Source: Croceicoccus bisphenolivorans (GTDB lineage Bacteria; Pseudomonadota; Alphaproteobacteria; Sphingomonadales; Sphingomonadaceae). Taken from it: a stretch of DNA of 64,000 nt. The position numbers and the translations under genes are program-made. The stretch covers positions 62,001-126,000 of the forward strand of contig NZ_LRSE01000010.1 in the NCBI RefSeq assembly GCF_001634625.1, in the 5' to 3' direction. Numbering within the stretch: position 1 is the first letter of the stretch; the number at the start of each line of letters is the position of its first letter. The notes beneath the pieces were generated by a model. That model worked only from the letters and a program-made list of their open reading frames with translations, was not told the DNA's origin and ran no database searches. Positions 18,671-28,191 of the stretch are shown one piece after another.

Positions 18671-19306
18671 ATGCCATGGACTCGTGACGAGATGGCCGCC
18701 CGCGCGGCACAGGAACTGGAAGACGGATTTTACGTGAACCTCGGCATCGGCATCCCGACGCTGGTCGCAAACCACGTGCCCGAAGGCATGGAAGTCACGC
18801 TGCAGTCGGAAAACGGCATGCTGGGCATCGGCCCCTTTCCTTATGAGGGTGAGGAAGACGCCGACCTGATCAATGCGGGCAAGCAGACGATCAGCGAACT
18901 GCCGCGCAGCGCATATTTCGACAGTGCGGCCAGCTTCGCCATGATCCGCGGCGGGCACATCGATCTGACCGTGCTGGGCGCGATGGAAGTCGACCAGAAT
19001 GGCGACATCGCCAACTGGATGATTCCGGGCAAGATGATCAAGGGCATGGGCGGCGCGATGGATCTTGTCGCGGGTGTGAAGAAGATCATCGTCGTGATGG
19101 AACACACCAGCAAGAACGGCGATCCCAAGTTCATCCCCGCATGCACCCTGCCGCTGACCGGCAAGAACGTCGTCGACATGATCGTCACCGATCTCGCCGT
19201 GTTCCAGCGTGCCGATCACGACAGCCCGTTCAAGCTGGTCGAGCTGGCCCCCGGCGTCACAGCCGAGGAAGTGGCAGAAAAGACCACCGCGCACTACGTT
19301 TCATAA
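18671..19306 (+). CDS. scoB: 3-oxoacid CoA-transferase subunit B
   Basis: 211 residues, partner of scoA. The catalytic glutamate that forms the CoA thioester is in [27 protein letters not shown] and [14 protein letters not shown] are further family marks. AGGAGAACCCGAAG precedes the ATG. It is followed after 14 bases by the glutathione peroxidase gene, so the two probably share a transcript. Confidence 0.93.
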   Translation: MPWTRDEMAARAAQELEDGFYVNLGIGIPTLVANHVPEGMEVTLQSENGMLGIGPFPYEGEEDADLINAGKQTISELPRSAYFDSAASFAMIRGGHIDLTVLGAMEVDQNGDIANWMIPGKMIKGMGGAMDLVAGVKKIIVVMEHTSKNGDPKFIPACTLPLTGKNVVDMIVTDLAVFQRADHDSPFKLVELAPGVTAEEVAEKTTAHYVS

Positions 19307-19320
19307 GGAGGCGAACCGCC

Positions 19321-19857
19321 ATGGCCCTCTCCGACATCGCCCTGACGCGCAACGACGGCACCGCCGACAGCATCGCCGCGCACAAGGGCAAGGTGCTGCT
19401 GATCGTCAACGTCGCTTCGCAGTGCGGCCTGACACCGCAATATGCCGGGCTTCAGGCGCTGCAGGACAGGTATGGCGCGCACGGGTTCGAAGTCCTCGGT
19501 TTTCCCGCCAATGACTTCGGCGCGCAGGAACCGGGCACCGACTCCGAGATCGCGACGTTCTGCGAAACCAGCTTCGGCGTGAACTTCCCGCTGTTCGCCA
19601 AGGCGAGCGTTGTCGGTGCGGACAAGCAGCCGCTTTATGCCGAGCTGGTAGAGGCCGCGCCCACCAAGCTGGGCGATCCCGAAGCGTTTCGCGAACGGCT
19701 GCGCGGTTTCGGGATGACCCCGAACGAGGATCCGGAAGTGCTCTGGAACTTCGAGAAGTTCCTGGTGGGCCGCGATGGCGAGGTGATCGCCCGTTTCGCA
19801 CCGACGACCACGCCCGACGATGCGAACCTTGTCGCCGCGATCGAAGGCGCGCTCTGA
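19321..19857 (+). CDS. Glutathione peroxidase family protein (Cys type)
   Basis: 178 residues. The redox cysteine Cys35 lies in NVASQCGLTPQYAGLQ; the glutamine and tryptophan partners are in GFPANDFGAQEPG and LWNFEKFLVGRDG. Bacterial enzymes of this type usually take electrons from thioredoxin rather than glutathione. A strong AAGGAGG site precedes the ATG. Confidence 0.9.
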   Translation: MALSDIALTRNDGTADSIAAHKGKVLLIVNVASQCGLTPQYAGLQALQDRYGAHGFEVLGFPANDFGAQEPGTDSEIATFCETSFGVNFPLFAKASVVGADKQPLYAELVEAAPTKLGDPEAFRERLRGFGMTPNEDPEVLWNFEKFLVGRDGEVIARFAPTTTPDDANLVAAIEGAL

Positions 19858-19862
19858 CCGGA

Positions 19863-21605
19863 TCAGCGCGGGGTGAGGTTACTCACCCTGTTTGCGGCGG
19901 GCAGCTGGCGAAGCGGCGCGGCAGCGATCCACGCCTCCATGGCGTCGAGATCGTTGCCGCCCGTCGTCGTCTGCGTGCCTTCTGTAAATAGCTTGAAGCC
20001 GTCGCCACCGGCGGCAAGGAAGCTGTTCATCGTTACCCGATAGGATTTGAGCGGGTTTACCGGATCGCCGTCTAGCGTTGCGCTGACGATGCGATCGCCT
20101 TCGGCGCGGGAGCGGTCGTAGGCAAAGGCGAAACCGGACGACGGGGCAAGGATCTGCCGTTTCATTCCCTCTTCGAACTGCTGTTCCAGCAGGGCGAGGA
20201 TCTGGTCCCCGGTCATCGTACGGGTGACGAGCGTGTTGCCGAAGGGCTGGACGGCGTAGATATCGCCGAAGGTGACAGTGCCGTCCACTGCGGGCACGAG
20301 GCTGGCCCGAACGCCCGAATTGTTCATGAACGCGATTTGCGCGCCCGCCTCCCGCGTTGCGGCAAGCTGGGCATCGGCGATCATGTCGCCAAGCGCGGTT
20401 TCGATCTCGTCATCGTCGGTAATCGTGCCATCGCCCGCAACGCGCCCGACTGGCCGTTTTTCGACATCGGCGACGGCGGCGATATATTGCGCGACATAGG
20501 CGGCGATGCCGGTATCGGGAGCGAACCTCTCCAGCTTTTCGCTGGTGGCGAACGCGCTTCCGTCCTTGGCCTTGCCCTCGCTTTGCACCGTCATGTTGTG
20601 CGCGCTTCTGCCCGTCACCTCGCCGCTCGCCGGATCGATGGTGAGCGCGATGTCGGTGACTTGCGAACCGCCGTACCCCGCGCTGGTCACGAGGAACGGG
20701 CGGGTCGGATCGATTGTCGAGAAATCGCAGACGTAGGACCAGTGCGTGTGGCCGGAGATGACGAGGTCGATGCGCGGATCGAGGCGGGTCAGGATACCGA
20801 GCAGGTCGCCTGATATGGCCGCGCACCCGTCTGCGTCGGCCGGTTCCTCGGTATAGAGACCCTGATGGATCGCGACGACGATGGCGTCGGCACCTTGTGA
20901 GGCCAGTTCCTGCGCGTAGATATTGATGGCATCGGCCTCATCCCCGAAGGTGAGATCGACCACCCCGCTGGGGGTGACGAGATTGGGCACGTCGCGCAGG
21001 GGAAGGCCGATCACGCCGACAGTGACTTCGCCCGCGCCGGTACCGAATGTTTTCAGGCCGTAGGGCGCGAACAATGTCTCGCCATCGTCGGTGACGACGT
21101 TGGCCGAGAGGAAAGGAAAATCCGCGCCCGCGAAATCCGGCTCTACCGCGCAAGGCTGGCGCAGCGTGTATTTCTCGCACCCGCCATCGGCGATGCGCTT
21201 CAATTCGTGCCAGCCCTTGTCGAATTCGTGATTGCCCAGTGCGTTGAAGTCCACCCCGATGCGGTTCATCACACCGATCGTCGGCTCGTCGAGGAACGCG
21301 GCAGAGGCGAGCGGGCTGGCTCCGATCATGTCGCCGGCGGAAATCACCATCGAATAGGGGCTTTGGGCCCGCACCGCCGCGATGGTCGATGCCAGCCACG
21401 CCGCGCCTCCGACGGGCACGGTTACGACCTCTCCGTCAGGCGCGCGGACTTGCTTCGGCGTCTTGAGCGGTTGCAGGTTGCCGTGGAAGTCGTTGATCCC
21501 CGCGATGCGGATCGTCACCGGATCGGGCGCAGGCGGCGGCACCGCCACGGTGGCGCAGGCAGATAGGAACAGCAGGATGGCGGGGGGGAGGATGCGACGA
21601 ATCAT
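19863..21605 (-). CDS. 5'-nucleotidase/2',3'-cyclic phosphodiesterase-type lipoprotein (UshA family)
   Basis: 580 residues. A lipoprotein signal (ILLFLSACATVA) places it on the envelope. The N-terminal calcineurin-like metallophosphatase domain has NDFHGN, SAGDMIGASPLAS, ALGNHEFDKGW and SGHTHW, all metal ligands present. The C-terminal 5'-nucleotidase domain ends with NSFLAAGGDGFKLF. The family hydrolyses extracellular nucleotides for nucleoside and phosphate recovery. It is convergent with the peroxidase gene, with five bases between the stops. Confidence 0.88.
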   Translation of the reverse strand: MIRRILPPAILLFLSACATVAVPPPAPDPVTIRIAGINDFHGNLQPLKTPKQVRAPDGEVVTVPVGGAAWLASTIAAVRAQSPYSMVISAGDMIGASPLASAAFLDEPTIGVMNRIGVDFNALGNHEFDKGWHELKRIADGGCEKYTLRQPCAVEPDFAGADFPFLSANVVTDDGETLFAPYGLKTFGTGAGEVTVGVIGLPLRDVPNLVTPSGVVDLTFGDEADAINIYAQELASQGADAIVVAIHQGLYTEEPADADGCAAISGDLLGILTRLDPRIDLVISGHTHWSYVCDFSTIDPTRPFLVTSAGYGGSQVTDIALTIDPASGEVTGRSAHNMTVQSEGKAKDGSAFATSEKLERFAPDTGIAAYVAQYIAAVADVEKRPVGRVAGDGTITDDDEIETALGDMIADAQLAATREAGAQIAFMNNSGVRASLVPAVDGTVTFGDIYAVQPFGNTLVTRTMTGDQILALLEQQFEEGMKRQILAPSSGFAFAYDRSRAEGDRIVSATLDGDPVNPLKSYRVTMNSFLAAGGDGFKLFTEGTQTTTGGNDLDAMEAWIAAAPLRQLPAANRVSNLTPR

Positions 21606-21658
21606 GACGTCGCAAAGCTTTAGGCCTTCCCCCTGTCATAGTCTTCCCGCGAATCCGG

Positions 21659-22324
21659 CTAGCAGGAGAAAAGCTGCGCGAACCAGTTGCTGCGCGGCTT
21701 GGCCGCAGCGGCCATGGCCTGTGTTTCCACCTCTTCGACTTCTCGCGCAGGGCCACCCGCCAGCAGCAGTTCCAGCGTGGGCATGACCTGTTGGCGCTCG
21801 GGCCTTGAGGGGCGATAGGACGGCTTGGCAACCTGGTAGACGAGGGCGCTGCCGTCGCTTGCCCAGCGGCCATCGAAGAACAATGCCTGCTCCCGCTTGC
21901 GCCGGATGGCGAGGCTGGCCGGGCGGCTCCAGTTCAGCATCGCCTTGCGCGCCTTGGCCATGTCGCCCTCGCGTACATGGCGCATCCATTCTGCGCGGCC
22001 GATCGCGCCGGTGTTCCAGTGAAACGACAGCGCCGCGGCCAGTTCGTGTTCCTGCGGTTGCACCGGCCCCAATGCTTCCAGCACGGCAGGCAAATAGCGA
22101 TTGCGCAGCACCCAGACGTACACCTCAAGGCAGCGGTGCAGCGGCTGGGGCTGGTCGCGATAGCGCCCGACGCGGTGGCCGGACGCATCGGTCAGCCCAA
22201 CGCTCCATGTCCAGACACCCACCGAATCGCGATAGGCTTCGCGAACGATGCCTTCATGATGGATCAGTTCGGCGGCAATGCGCGGCGTGACAGTCGGACG
22301 CGCGGGGTCGTAGGCAACAGGCAT
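21659..22324 (-). CDS. Phage-type lysozyme (GH24 endolysin-like)
   Basis: 221 residues. The GH24 catalytic layout is visible: the glutamate in HHEGIVREAYRDSVGVWTWS, then Asp and Thr in the E-x8-D-x5-T spacing, followed by AAALSFHWNTGAIG. Such enzymes cut the glycan strands of peptidoglycan. There is no signal peptide. No other phage genes lie beside it, so it is either a solitary prophage relic or a domesticated enzyme. A Ser/Pro/Arg-rich C-terminal 60 residues extend past the usual domain. Confidence 0.82.
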   Translation of the reverse strand: MPVAYDPARPTVTPRIAAELIHHEGIVREAYRDSVGVWTWSVGLTDASGHRVGRYRDQPQPLHRCLEVYVWVLRNRYLPAVLEALGPVQPQEHELAAALSFHWNTGAIGRAEWMRHVREGDMAKARKAMLNWSRPASLAIRRKREQALFFDGRWASDGSALVYQVAKPSYRPSRPERQQVMPTLELLLAGGPAREVEEVETQAMAAAAKPRSNWFAQLFSC

Positions 22325-22380
22325 GAGGCAGGTCTCCGGATAAAGGAAACCCGCCTCATGATGCGCGGCAAAGGCTGTAG

Positions 22381-22408
22381 GAAAATAAAAACTCGCGATT
22401 TTAGCGAG
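22381..22408 (-). terminator. Rho-independent terminator overlapping the metK stop codon
   Basis: On the minus strand: CTCGC (22408-22404), a loop containing the metK TAA stop, GCGAG (22396-22392), then TTTTTATTTT. The stem is only five base pairs, but the T-run is strong. The stop codon sits inside the loop, so a terminating ribosome covers the hairpin. Confidence 0.7.
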
Positions 22409-23648
22409 CGAGCGCGGCCTTCAGCTCGTCGACAAGGTCGGTCGCTTCCCACGGGAACAGGCCGTCGTTCGCCGGCCTGCCGAAGTGGCCGTAGGCAGCC
22501 GTCGGGCGATAGATCGGGCGGTTCAGCTTCAGCCGGGTGCGGATGCCGCGCGGGGTCAGCCCGCCAAGGCTTTCGATCGAGCGGATCGCGTCTTCCAACT
22601 GCGGGTCGGTCACGCCCTCGGCACTGGTGCCGTGGGTATCGACGTAGAGCGAGAGCGGATGCGACACGCCGATGGCGTAGGACAACTGGATCGTGCAGCG
22701 CTTGGCAAAGCCGCCCGCGACGATGTTCTTGGCCAGATAGCGCGCGATATAGGCGGCCGAACGGTCCACCTTCGTCGGGTCCTTGCCGCTGAACGCGCCG
22801 CCGCCGTGCGGAGCCGCGCCGCCATAGGTGTCGACGATGATCTTGCGTCCGGTCAGCCCCGCGTCCCCGTCCGGCCCGCCGATTTCGAAGCTGCCGGTGG
22901 GGTTGATGTGGTACTCGGTCTCTTCCGAGAGCAGGTTGTGCGGCAGGATGTCGGCGATCACGCCTTTTACGTAGCTTTTCAGCTCCGCATCGCGCTCTCC
23001 GGTGTCATATCCCGCCTTGTGCTGGGTGGAGACGACGACGGCGGTGCAGGCGGCAGGCTTGCCATCCTCGAACCGCAGGGTCACCTGGCTCTTGGCATCG
23101 GGCTCAAGGAACGGGGCCTTGCCCGAGTGGCGGTCATCCGACAGCCGGTGCAGGATCTTGTGGCTGTAATCCAGCGTGGCGGGCATGAGGTCCGGCGTCT
23201 CGTCGCAGGCGAAGCCGAACATGATGCCCTGATCGCCAGCGCCTTCGTCCTTGGCGCTCGCCTCGTTCGAATCGACCCCTTGCGCGATGTGGGCAGACTG
23301 CCCGTGCAGGTAGTTTTCGAAGCGCAGCTGTTCCCAGTGGAAGCCGTCCTGCTCATACCCGATCTGCCGTACGACTTCGCGCGCGGCGTTCTCGATCTCT
23401 TCCTTTGCGCCGGGCGCCCAGTAGCCGTTGCCGGCCCAGTCCTCGTTATTGTCGTCGTACATCGGCTTGCACCGGATTTCGCCCGACAGGATCACCCGCT
23501 GCGTCGTCGTCATCGTTTCGCAGGCGACGCGCGCCTCTGGGTCCTTCGACAGCATGAGATCGACGATGGCGTCGGAGATCTGGTCCGAAACCTTGTCCGG
23601 GTGGCCTTCGGAAACGGATTCCGACGTGAAGAGATAGTTGCGGCGCAT
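22401..23648 (-). CDS. metK: S-adenosylmethionine synthetase MetK
   Basis: 415 residues. Makes S-adenosylmethionine from ATP and methionine. Signatures: [19 protein letters not shown] at the N terminus, [18 protein letters not shown] in the middle and [19 protein letters not shown] near the C terminus. It lies 41 bases after lnt on the same strand, so a SAM riboswitch leader directly before metK has no room; any control would be at an upstream promoter. Confidence 0.97.
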   Translation of the reverse strand: MRRNYLFTSESVSEGHPDKVSDQISDAIVDLMLSKDPEARVACETMTTTQRVILSGEIRCKPMYDDNNEDWAGNGYWAPGAKEEIENAAREVVRQIGYEQDGFHWEQLRFENYLHGQSAHIAQGVDSNEASAKDEGAGDQGIMFGFACDETPDLMPATLDYSHKILHRLSDDRHSGKAPFLEPDAKSQVTLRFEDGKPAACTAVVVSTQHKAGYDTGERDAELKSYVKGVIADILPHNLLSEETEYHINPTGSFEIGGPDGDAGLTGRKIIVDTYGGAAPHGGGAFSGKDPTKVDRSAAYIARYLAKNIVAGGFAKRCTIQLSYAIGVSHPLSLYVDTHGTSAEGVTDPQLEDAIRSIESLGGLTPRGIRTRLKLNRPIYRPTAAYGHFGRPANDGLFPWEATDLVDELKAALAR

Positions 23649-23689
23649 GCTAGTCCTGACGAGCGTATAAAGCTTTCTTTATATCTGCT

Positions 23690-25297
23690 CTAACGTCGTG
23701 CGCGGCGGCTGGCAACCACTGCTGCGACGATCAACAGGATTGCCCAGCCAAGCGGCAGAACATTGCCGAGGCGGGCGAACAGCGTCGGCGCCAGCGCTGG
23801 CGGAACCTTCCCGTCAAGGCGGGTGGCCGTCTGTAGCGGCGCATGCTGGCGAACGACCCCGCCAGCATCGATCACCGCACTGATGCCGGTGGTCGTGGCG
23901 CGCAGGACTGGCAGCCCTTCCTCTATCGCGCGCAGGCGGGCCTGTGCCAGATGCTGCGGCGGGCCCCAACTGCCGAACCAGCCGTCGTTGGACGGGTTGA
24001 AGATATAGTCGGGCCGTGAATCGCGGTCGACGACTTCGCCAGAGAACACGATCTCGTAACAGATCTGGACGCCGGCCTGCCCCCACTTGCCGAGATCGAG
24101 CGTGCGCGGCCCCGGTCCGGCAAGGAAATCGAGCGATCCTGCCACCAGCCGCGAAAGGCCGAGCGGTTCGAGGATCGAACGCATCGGCAGGTATTCGCCA
24201 TATGGGACAAGGTGCGCCTTGGCATAGCTGCCTGCGATCGCGCCGTCGGGGCCGATGGCGGTGACGACGTTCTTCGCCCCCGCCGCGCGGGTTCCCTCTG
24301 CGTTGAGAACAAGGTCGACCGTTCCGGTCAACAACATCCCGCCCGGTCCGACCACGTCGCCGATCCGCTTGCGCGCGGCATCGGGATCGGCGGCGTACGT
24401 CGTCGCGACGTAATATCGCCGCGGATATCCGGGGCGCAGATAGTCCGGCACGCCGGATTCCGGCCACAGGAACAGGGTCGTATCGTCCTGCGATGCGGCG
24501 GGGCCGGACAGCACGGCGGTCTGGATGAAGTTCGCTTCGAAATGCAGCGGTTCGTTGAGCACTTCCTGCCGGATGTCAGGCTGGACGAGGCGGAAGGGCA
24601 GGCTACCTTCACCCTGTCCCGGCGGCGGAAATGGCGCCATCATCAGGATTACGGGGAAAATCGCGGCAAGCGACGGTTTCCAGGGGGGGGCACCGCGCCG
24701 AAACGCAATCGCCGCCCAGTACCACGCCCCGCCCAGAAGCACGGTCAGGCCGGACAGGGCATAAGTGCCGAGCCACGGGGCCAGAAGCGCGAGGCCGGGT
24801 CTGCCGAAGCTGCCCAGCGTTACCGCGCCCAGCGGGTTCCATGCAAAGCCGGAAAAGACCCACGCCCGCAGCCATTCCGCCACGATCCAGCATCCGGCAA
24901 GCGCGAGGGCAAGAGTGATCGTACCGCCGCGCCGCGCGATGAACCACGCGCCAAGCGCGGCCAGCATCGGGTACACTGCGAGATAGAGGGATAGCAGGAA
25001 TACTGCGATCCAGCCGAGCCATGCCGGCATTTCGGCCTGATAGGTAAAGGCAGTGGCGATCCAGGTATTGCCAAGCCAGAAATGGCCGACGCCGAACAGC
25101 CACCCGACCAGTGCCGCGTGGCTGGCCTTGTTGCAGTTCGCCAGCAGGCCCAGCAGCATCGCCAGCGCGGCGAGCGTGAGGGTCCAGAGCGAGAGGGGTC
25201 GGAAACCGGTTGCCGCGACCGCCCCTGCCGCAAAGGCAAGGAGCGGGGGCGGCAACGATCGGAAGTGCCGCACGATGCGGCTGGAGGCGGCAGTCAT
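23690..25297 (-). CDS. lnt: Apolipoprotein N-acyltransferase Lnt
   Basis: 535 residues. Adds the third acyl chain to outer-membrane lipoproteins. The N-terminal half has about six membrane helices; the nitrilase domain carries the Glu-Lys-Cys triad in LWPESGVP, YAKAHLVPYGEYLP and VQICYEIVFSG. A final C-terminal membrane helix (NVLPLGWAILLIVAAVVA) matches the family. It precedes metK and may share its transcript. Confidence 0.95.
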   Translation of the reverse strand: MTAASSRIVRHFRSLPPPLLAFAAGAVAATGFRPLSLWTLTLAALAMLLGLLANCNKASHAALVGWLFGVGHFWLGNTWIATAFTYQAEMPAWLGWIAVFLLSLYLAVYPMLAALGAWFIARRGGTITLALALAGCWIVAEWLRAWVFSGFAWNPLGAVTLGSFGRPGLALLAPWLGTYALSGLTVLLGGAWYWAAIAFRRGAPPWKPSLAAIFPVILMMAPFPPPGQGEGSLPFRLVQPDIRQEVLNEPLHFEANFIQTAVLSGPAASQDDTTLFLWPESGVPDYLRPGYPRRYYVATTYAADPDAARKRIGDVVGPGGMLLTGTVDLVLNAEGTRAAGAKNVVTAIGPDGAIAGSYAKAHLVPYGEYLPMRSILEPLGLSRLVAGSLDFLAGPGPRTLDLGKWGQAGVQICYEIVFSGEVVDRDSRPDYIFNPSNDGWFGSWGPPQHLAQARLRAIEEGLPVLRATTTGISAVIDAGGVVRQHAPLQTATRLDGKVPPALAPTLFARLGNVLPLGWAILLIVAAVVASRRARR

Positions 25298-25332
25298 GAC
25301 GGGCGCAGCGATAGGGCCTTGCCCCGCGCCTG

Positions 25333-25980
25333 TCAGCCGTTAACCGCCTGCTTCACATCCGCGTCATCTTCGCTTGCCTCGACCTTCACCTTGCGGGGGC
25401 GGCCACGGCGCTTCGGCTTTTCCTCCGTCTCGCCGATGGCGGGCGGCAGGGCGCTGGGATCGAGCCCGCCGTCGCTTTTCACGGCTTCCTCGGTCTCGGC
25501 ATTGTCGGCGGCGGCTTCGTCGTCCTTCGGACGGCGCTGGCGGCGCTGGCGATTGTCGCGCGTGAACGGATTGGCTTCGGTCGGTTCCTTGCGGCGGCGG
25601 CGGCGATTGTCGCCATCGTTTTCCGCTTCGGTCTCTCCTTCCGAATCGTTGTTGTCGTTGTTCTCGTTGTTGTCCGAGCTATCGGTATCGTCGTCGTTGT
25701 CGCGATCCGAACGGTCGTCATCGCGGCGCTGGCGCTGCTCGTCCTGACGCACCTTGCCGTCCGCGATCACGCGGAAATAGTGGTCCGCGAACTGCAGGTA
25801 GTATTCCGCCTGCACGCGGTCGCCGTTGCGGTGCGCTTCTTCCGCCAGCTTCTTGTACTTGTCCAGCAGCTGGGGGGCATTGCCGCGCGCCCGGCTGTCG
25901 ATACGGTTCAGATGCTGACCGCCACCCTGCGACCGGTTGTTACGGCCGCGCCGGCGATTGTTGCCACGATTGTTGTTCAA
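25333..25980 (-). CDS. DUF4167 domain protein, probable RNA-binding
   Basis: 215 residues from a TTG start at 25980, which restores the family N terminus M-NNNRGNNRRRGRNN. The conserved DUF4167 core is GNAPQLLDKYKKLAEEAHRN followed by GDRVQAEYYLQFADHYFRVI. The rest is highly charged, with Asp/Asn-rich and Arg-rich tracts. The frame is open further up, but that part lacks family similarity. An AGGGA site lies 11 bases before the TTG. The function of DUF4167 is unknown; Arg/Asn-rich ends suggest nucleic-acid binding. Confidence 0.75.
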   Translation of the reverse strand: MNNNRGNNRRRGRNNRSQGGGQHLNRIDSRARGNAPQLLDKYKKLAEEAHRNGDRVQAEYYLQFADHYFRVIADGKVRQDEQRQRRDDDRSDRDNDDDTDSSDNNENNDNNDSEGETEAENDGDNRRRRRKEPTEANPFTRDNRQRRQRRPKDDEAAADNAETEEAVKSDGGLDPSALPPAIGETEEKPKRRGRPRKVKVEASEDDADVKQAVNG

Positions 25981-26260
25981 AGTAAGACTGTTCCCTTGTC
26001 CGGCGCCGGCGAAACCATTTCGCCGCTGCGCGCTCTCAGCCGGAAACGCCCGAAGCCTCATGCCGCGGGCAAGCCCTTGACGGTCAATCGCCCGATCCCA
26101 AACTCCAGACGACAGACCTGCCTCTCTGTTCAGAGCCGCATCTGCATTGCGCAGACATCGAGCATTCGGAACGGGAGGATAAACCTTCAAACGGGAATCT
26201 ACGTCCGTTCGTTGGTTCAATTACAGGGTTATCGGCAAAAACCGCCCCTGCCAACCCCTT
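25981..26260. other. Intergenic region upstream of the DUF4167 gene
   Basis: 280 bases without a supported gene. It must carry the promoter of the DUF4167 gene and the end of prmC. I see no clear hairpin with a T-run and no RNA gene in it. Confidence 0.5.
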
Positions 26261-27121
26261 TTAGGAAAAGCCTGTTAATGCCGCGCGAAAGACCAGCGCG
26301 CGCGGATTGTCGCCAAGGTCGCGATGAAGCCGCGAATCGAGGCCTGTGGCCCGTGCGATCGCGGCCACCGGGTCGGCCTGCCGCGAACCGATTTCGAACA
26401 CGGCAATACCGCCGGGAGAGAGGAGAGCGGGCAGTTGCGGCAGCAGCACGCGGTAATCGTCCAGCCCGTCGACACCGGCGAACAGGGCTTCGGCGGGTTC
26501 GTGCGCGCGCACATCGGGGGCAAGATCGGGATCGCCGGTTTCGACATAGGGCGGATTGGCGAGGATCAGGTCGAACCGGCCAAGGGTGTCGGCCCATCCT
26601 TCGCAGGTCCAGTCCCCTGCCTGCATCGCCGCGCGGCCGGCAAGGCCGGTGCGGACGGCATTGTCCGCCGCCACCGCAAGCGCCGCCGGGCTACGCTCTA
26701 TCCCGACGCCTTGGGCATCGGGCCACAGCGACAGCGCCGCCAGCAACAACGCGCCCGATCCGGTGCCGCAGTCGAGGATACGGGCGGGGGCGCGATCTGC
26801 GAAAGCTTCGCGCGCCGCTTCGATCAGCGTTTCGCTGTCGGGGCGCGGTATCAGAACATCGGGCGTCACCTTTAGCGATAGGCCGTAGAATTCCTGCTCG
26901 CCGGTGATCTGGGCAAGCGGCTGGCCGGTCAGGCGACGGTCGACCAGTTCCGCAAAGCCCGAAGGAACGTCTGCACGGGTGTGGCGGAGCAGGAGGTCAG
27001 AGCGGGTGCAGCACAGCGCATGGGCCATCAGCAGTTCGGCATCGAGCCGCGCGGTCGGGCTTGTGGCTGAAAGCGCGGCGGCAGCTTCGCGCAGCGCTTC
27101 GGCCACGCTTGTCACGATCAC
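26261..27121 (-). CDS. prmC: Peptide chain release factor N5-glutamine methyltransferase PrmC
   Basis: 286 residues. Methylates the glutamine of the GGQ motif in release factors. SAM-binding motif [16 protein letters not shown] and the catalytic NPPYVETGD are both present. The start is a GTG that overlaps the prfA stop (GTGA), so enzyme and substrate are translated together. Confidence 0.94.
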   Translation of the reverse strand: MIVTSVAEALREAAAALSATSPTARLDAELLMAHALCCTRSDLLLRHTRADVPSGFAELVDRRLTGQPLAQITGEQEFYGLSLKVTPDVLIPRPDSETLIEAAREAFADRAPARILDCGTGSGALLLAALSLWPDAQGVGIERSPAALAVAADNAVRTGLAGRAAMQAGDWTCEGWADTLGRFDLILANPPYVETGDPDLAPDVRAHEPAEALFAGVDGLDDYRVLLPQLPALLSPGGIAVFEIGSRQADPVAAIARATGLDSRLHRDLGDNPRALVFRAALTGFS

Positions 27122-28191
27122 GCCGCTTCGTTCTGCGCGGCGAGGCGCGCGGCCTGATCCTCTGCGATCAGGGCATCGATCATTTCGCCAAGGCCGGTGC
27201 CTTCAAGGATCTCCGGCAACTTGTGCAGGGTCAGCCCGATGCGGTGATCGGTCACCCGCCCTTGCGGGAAGTTGTAGGTGCGGATGCGTTCGGACCGGTC
27301 GCCGCTGCCCACCATCGCCTTGCGGGCCTCGGCCTCTGCGCCGTGGGCTTCGTCCCGCATCTTTTCGTAAAGGCGCGCGCGCAGGACCTGCATCGCCTTG
27401 GCCTTGTTCTTGTGCTGGCTGCGCTCGTCCTGCTGAGTCACCACGATGCCGCTGGGCAAGTGGGTGATGCGCACGGCGGAATCGGTGGTGTTGACGTGCT
27501 GTCCGCCCGCGCCGGATGCGCGGTAGATGTCGATCTTGATGTCGTTGTCCGCGATCTGGACGTCGACCTCGTCCGGTTCGGGCAGCACGGCGACAGTCGC
27601 CGCGCTCGTATGAATGCGCCCTCCGCTTTCGGTAACGGGAACGCGCTGCACGCGGTGCACGCCGCTTTCGAACTTCAGCTTGGCGAAGACGCCGGTGCCG
27701 GACACGTTGGCGACGACTTCCTTGAAACCGCCGATGTCCGACGCATTCATGCTGATCGTCTCGACCTTCCAGCCCTGTTCTGCGGCATAGCGTTCGTACA
27801 TGCGGAACAGGTCTGCGGCGAAAAGCGCGGCCTCGTCCCCGCCGGTACCGGCGCGGATTTCCAGCATCGCCGGGCGCGCATCGGCAGAATCGCGGGGCAG
27901 GAGAGCGATGGCAAGGCGGGCTTCCGCATCCGGCAGATCGCTTTCGATGCGGGCGATGTCTTCCGCCGCCATCGCCTTCATTTCCGGATCGGCCAGCATG
28001 TCCCGCAACTCGGCCAGTTCGGCGCGCATTGCCGAAACGTCGGCAGCTTCCCGGGCGACCGGTTCCAGTTCCGCATAGTCGCGGCTGGCCTTTACGAAGT
28101 CGTCACCCTCCAGCGTACCGGAAGCGAGCCGTGCTTCCAGTTCTGAAAAGCGCTGCGCGATCTGGGCCAGGCGTTCGTTGGAGACGTTCAT
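27118..28191 (-). CDS. prfA: Peptide chain release factor 1
   Basis: 357 residues. Ends translation at UAG and UAA. GGQ motif: [17 protein letters not shown]. The codon-recognition region includes the PxT-type loop in the middle domain ([18 protein letters not shown]). It overlaps both neighbours by four bases (hisS before, prmC after), making a tightly coupled hisS-prfA-prmC set. Confidence 0.96.
   Translation of the reverse strand: MNVSNERLAQIAQRFSELEARLASGTLEGDDFVKASRDYAELEPVAREAADVSAMRAELAELRDMLADPEMKAMAAEDIARIESDLPDAEARLAIALLPRDSADARPAMLEIRAGTGGDEAALFAADLFRMYERYAAEQGWKVETISMNASDIGGFKEVVANVSGTGVFAKLKFESGVHRVQRVPVTESGGRIHTSAATVAVLPEPDEVDVQIADNDIKIDIYRASGAGGQHVNTTDSAVRITHLPSGIVVTQQDERSQHKNKAKAMQVLRARLYEKMRDEAHGAEAEARKAMVGSGDRSERIRTYNFPQGRVTDHRIGLTLHKLPEILEGTGLGEMIDALIAEDQAARLAAQNEAA

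Noticed and set aside
23649-23689. SAM riboswitch before metK
   Set aside because: Only 41 bases separate lnt and metK, too few for a known SAM-binding leader.
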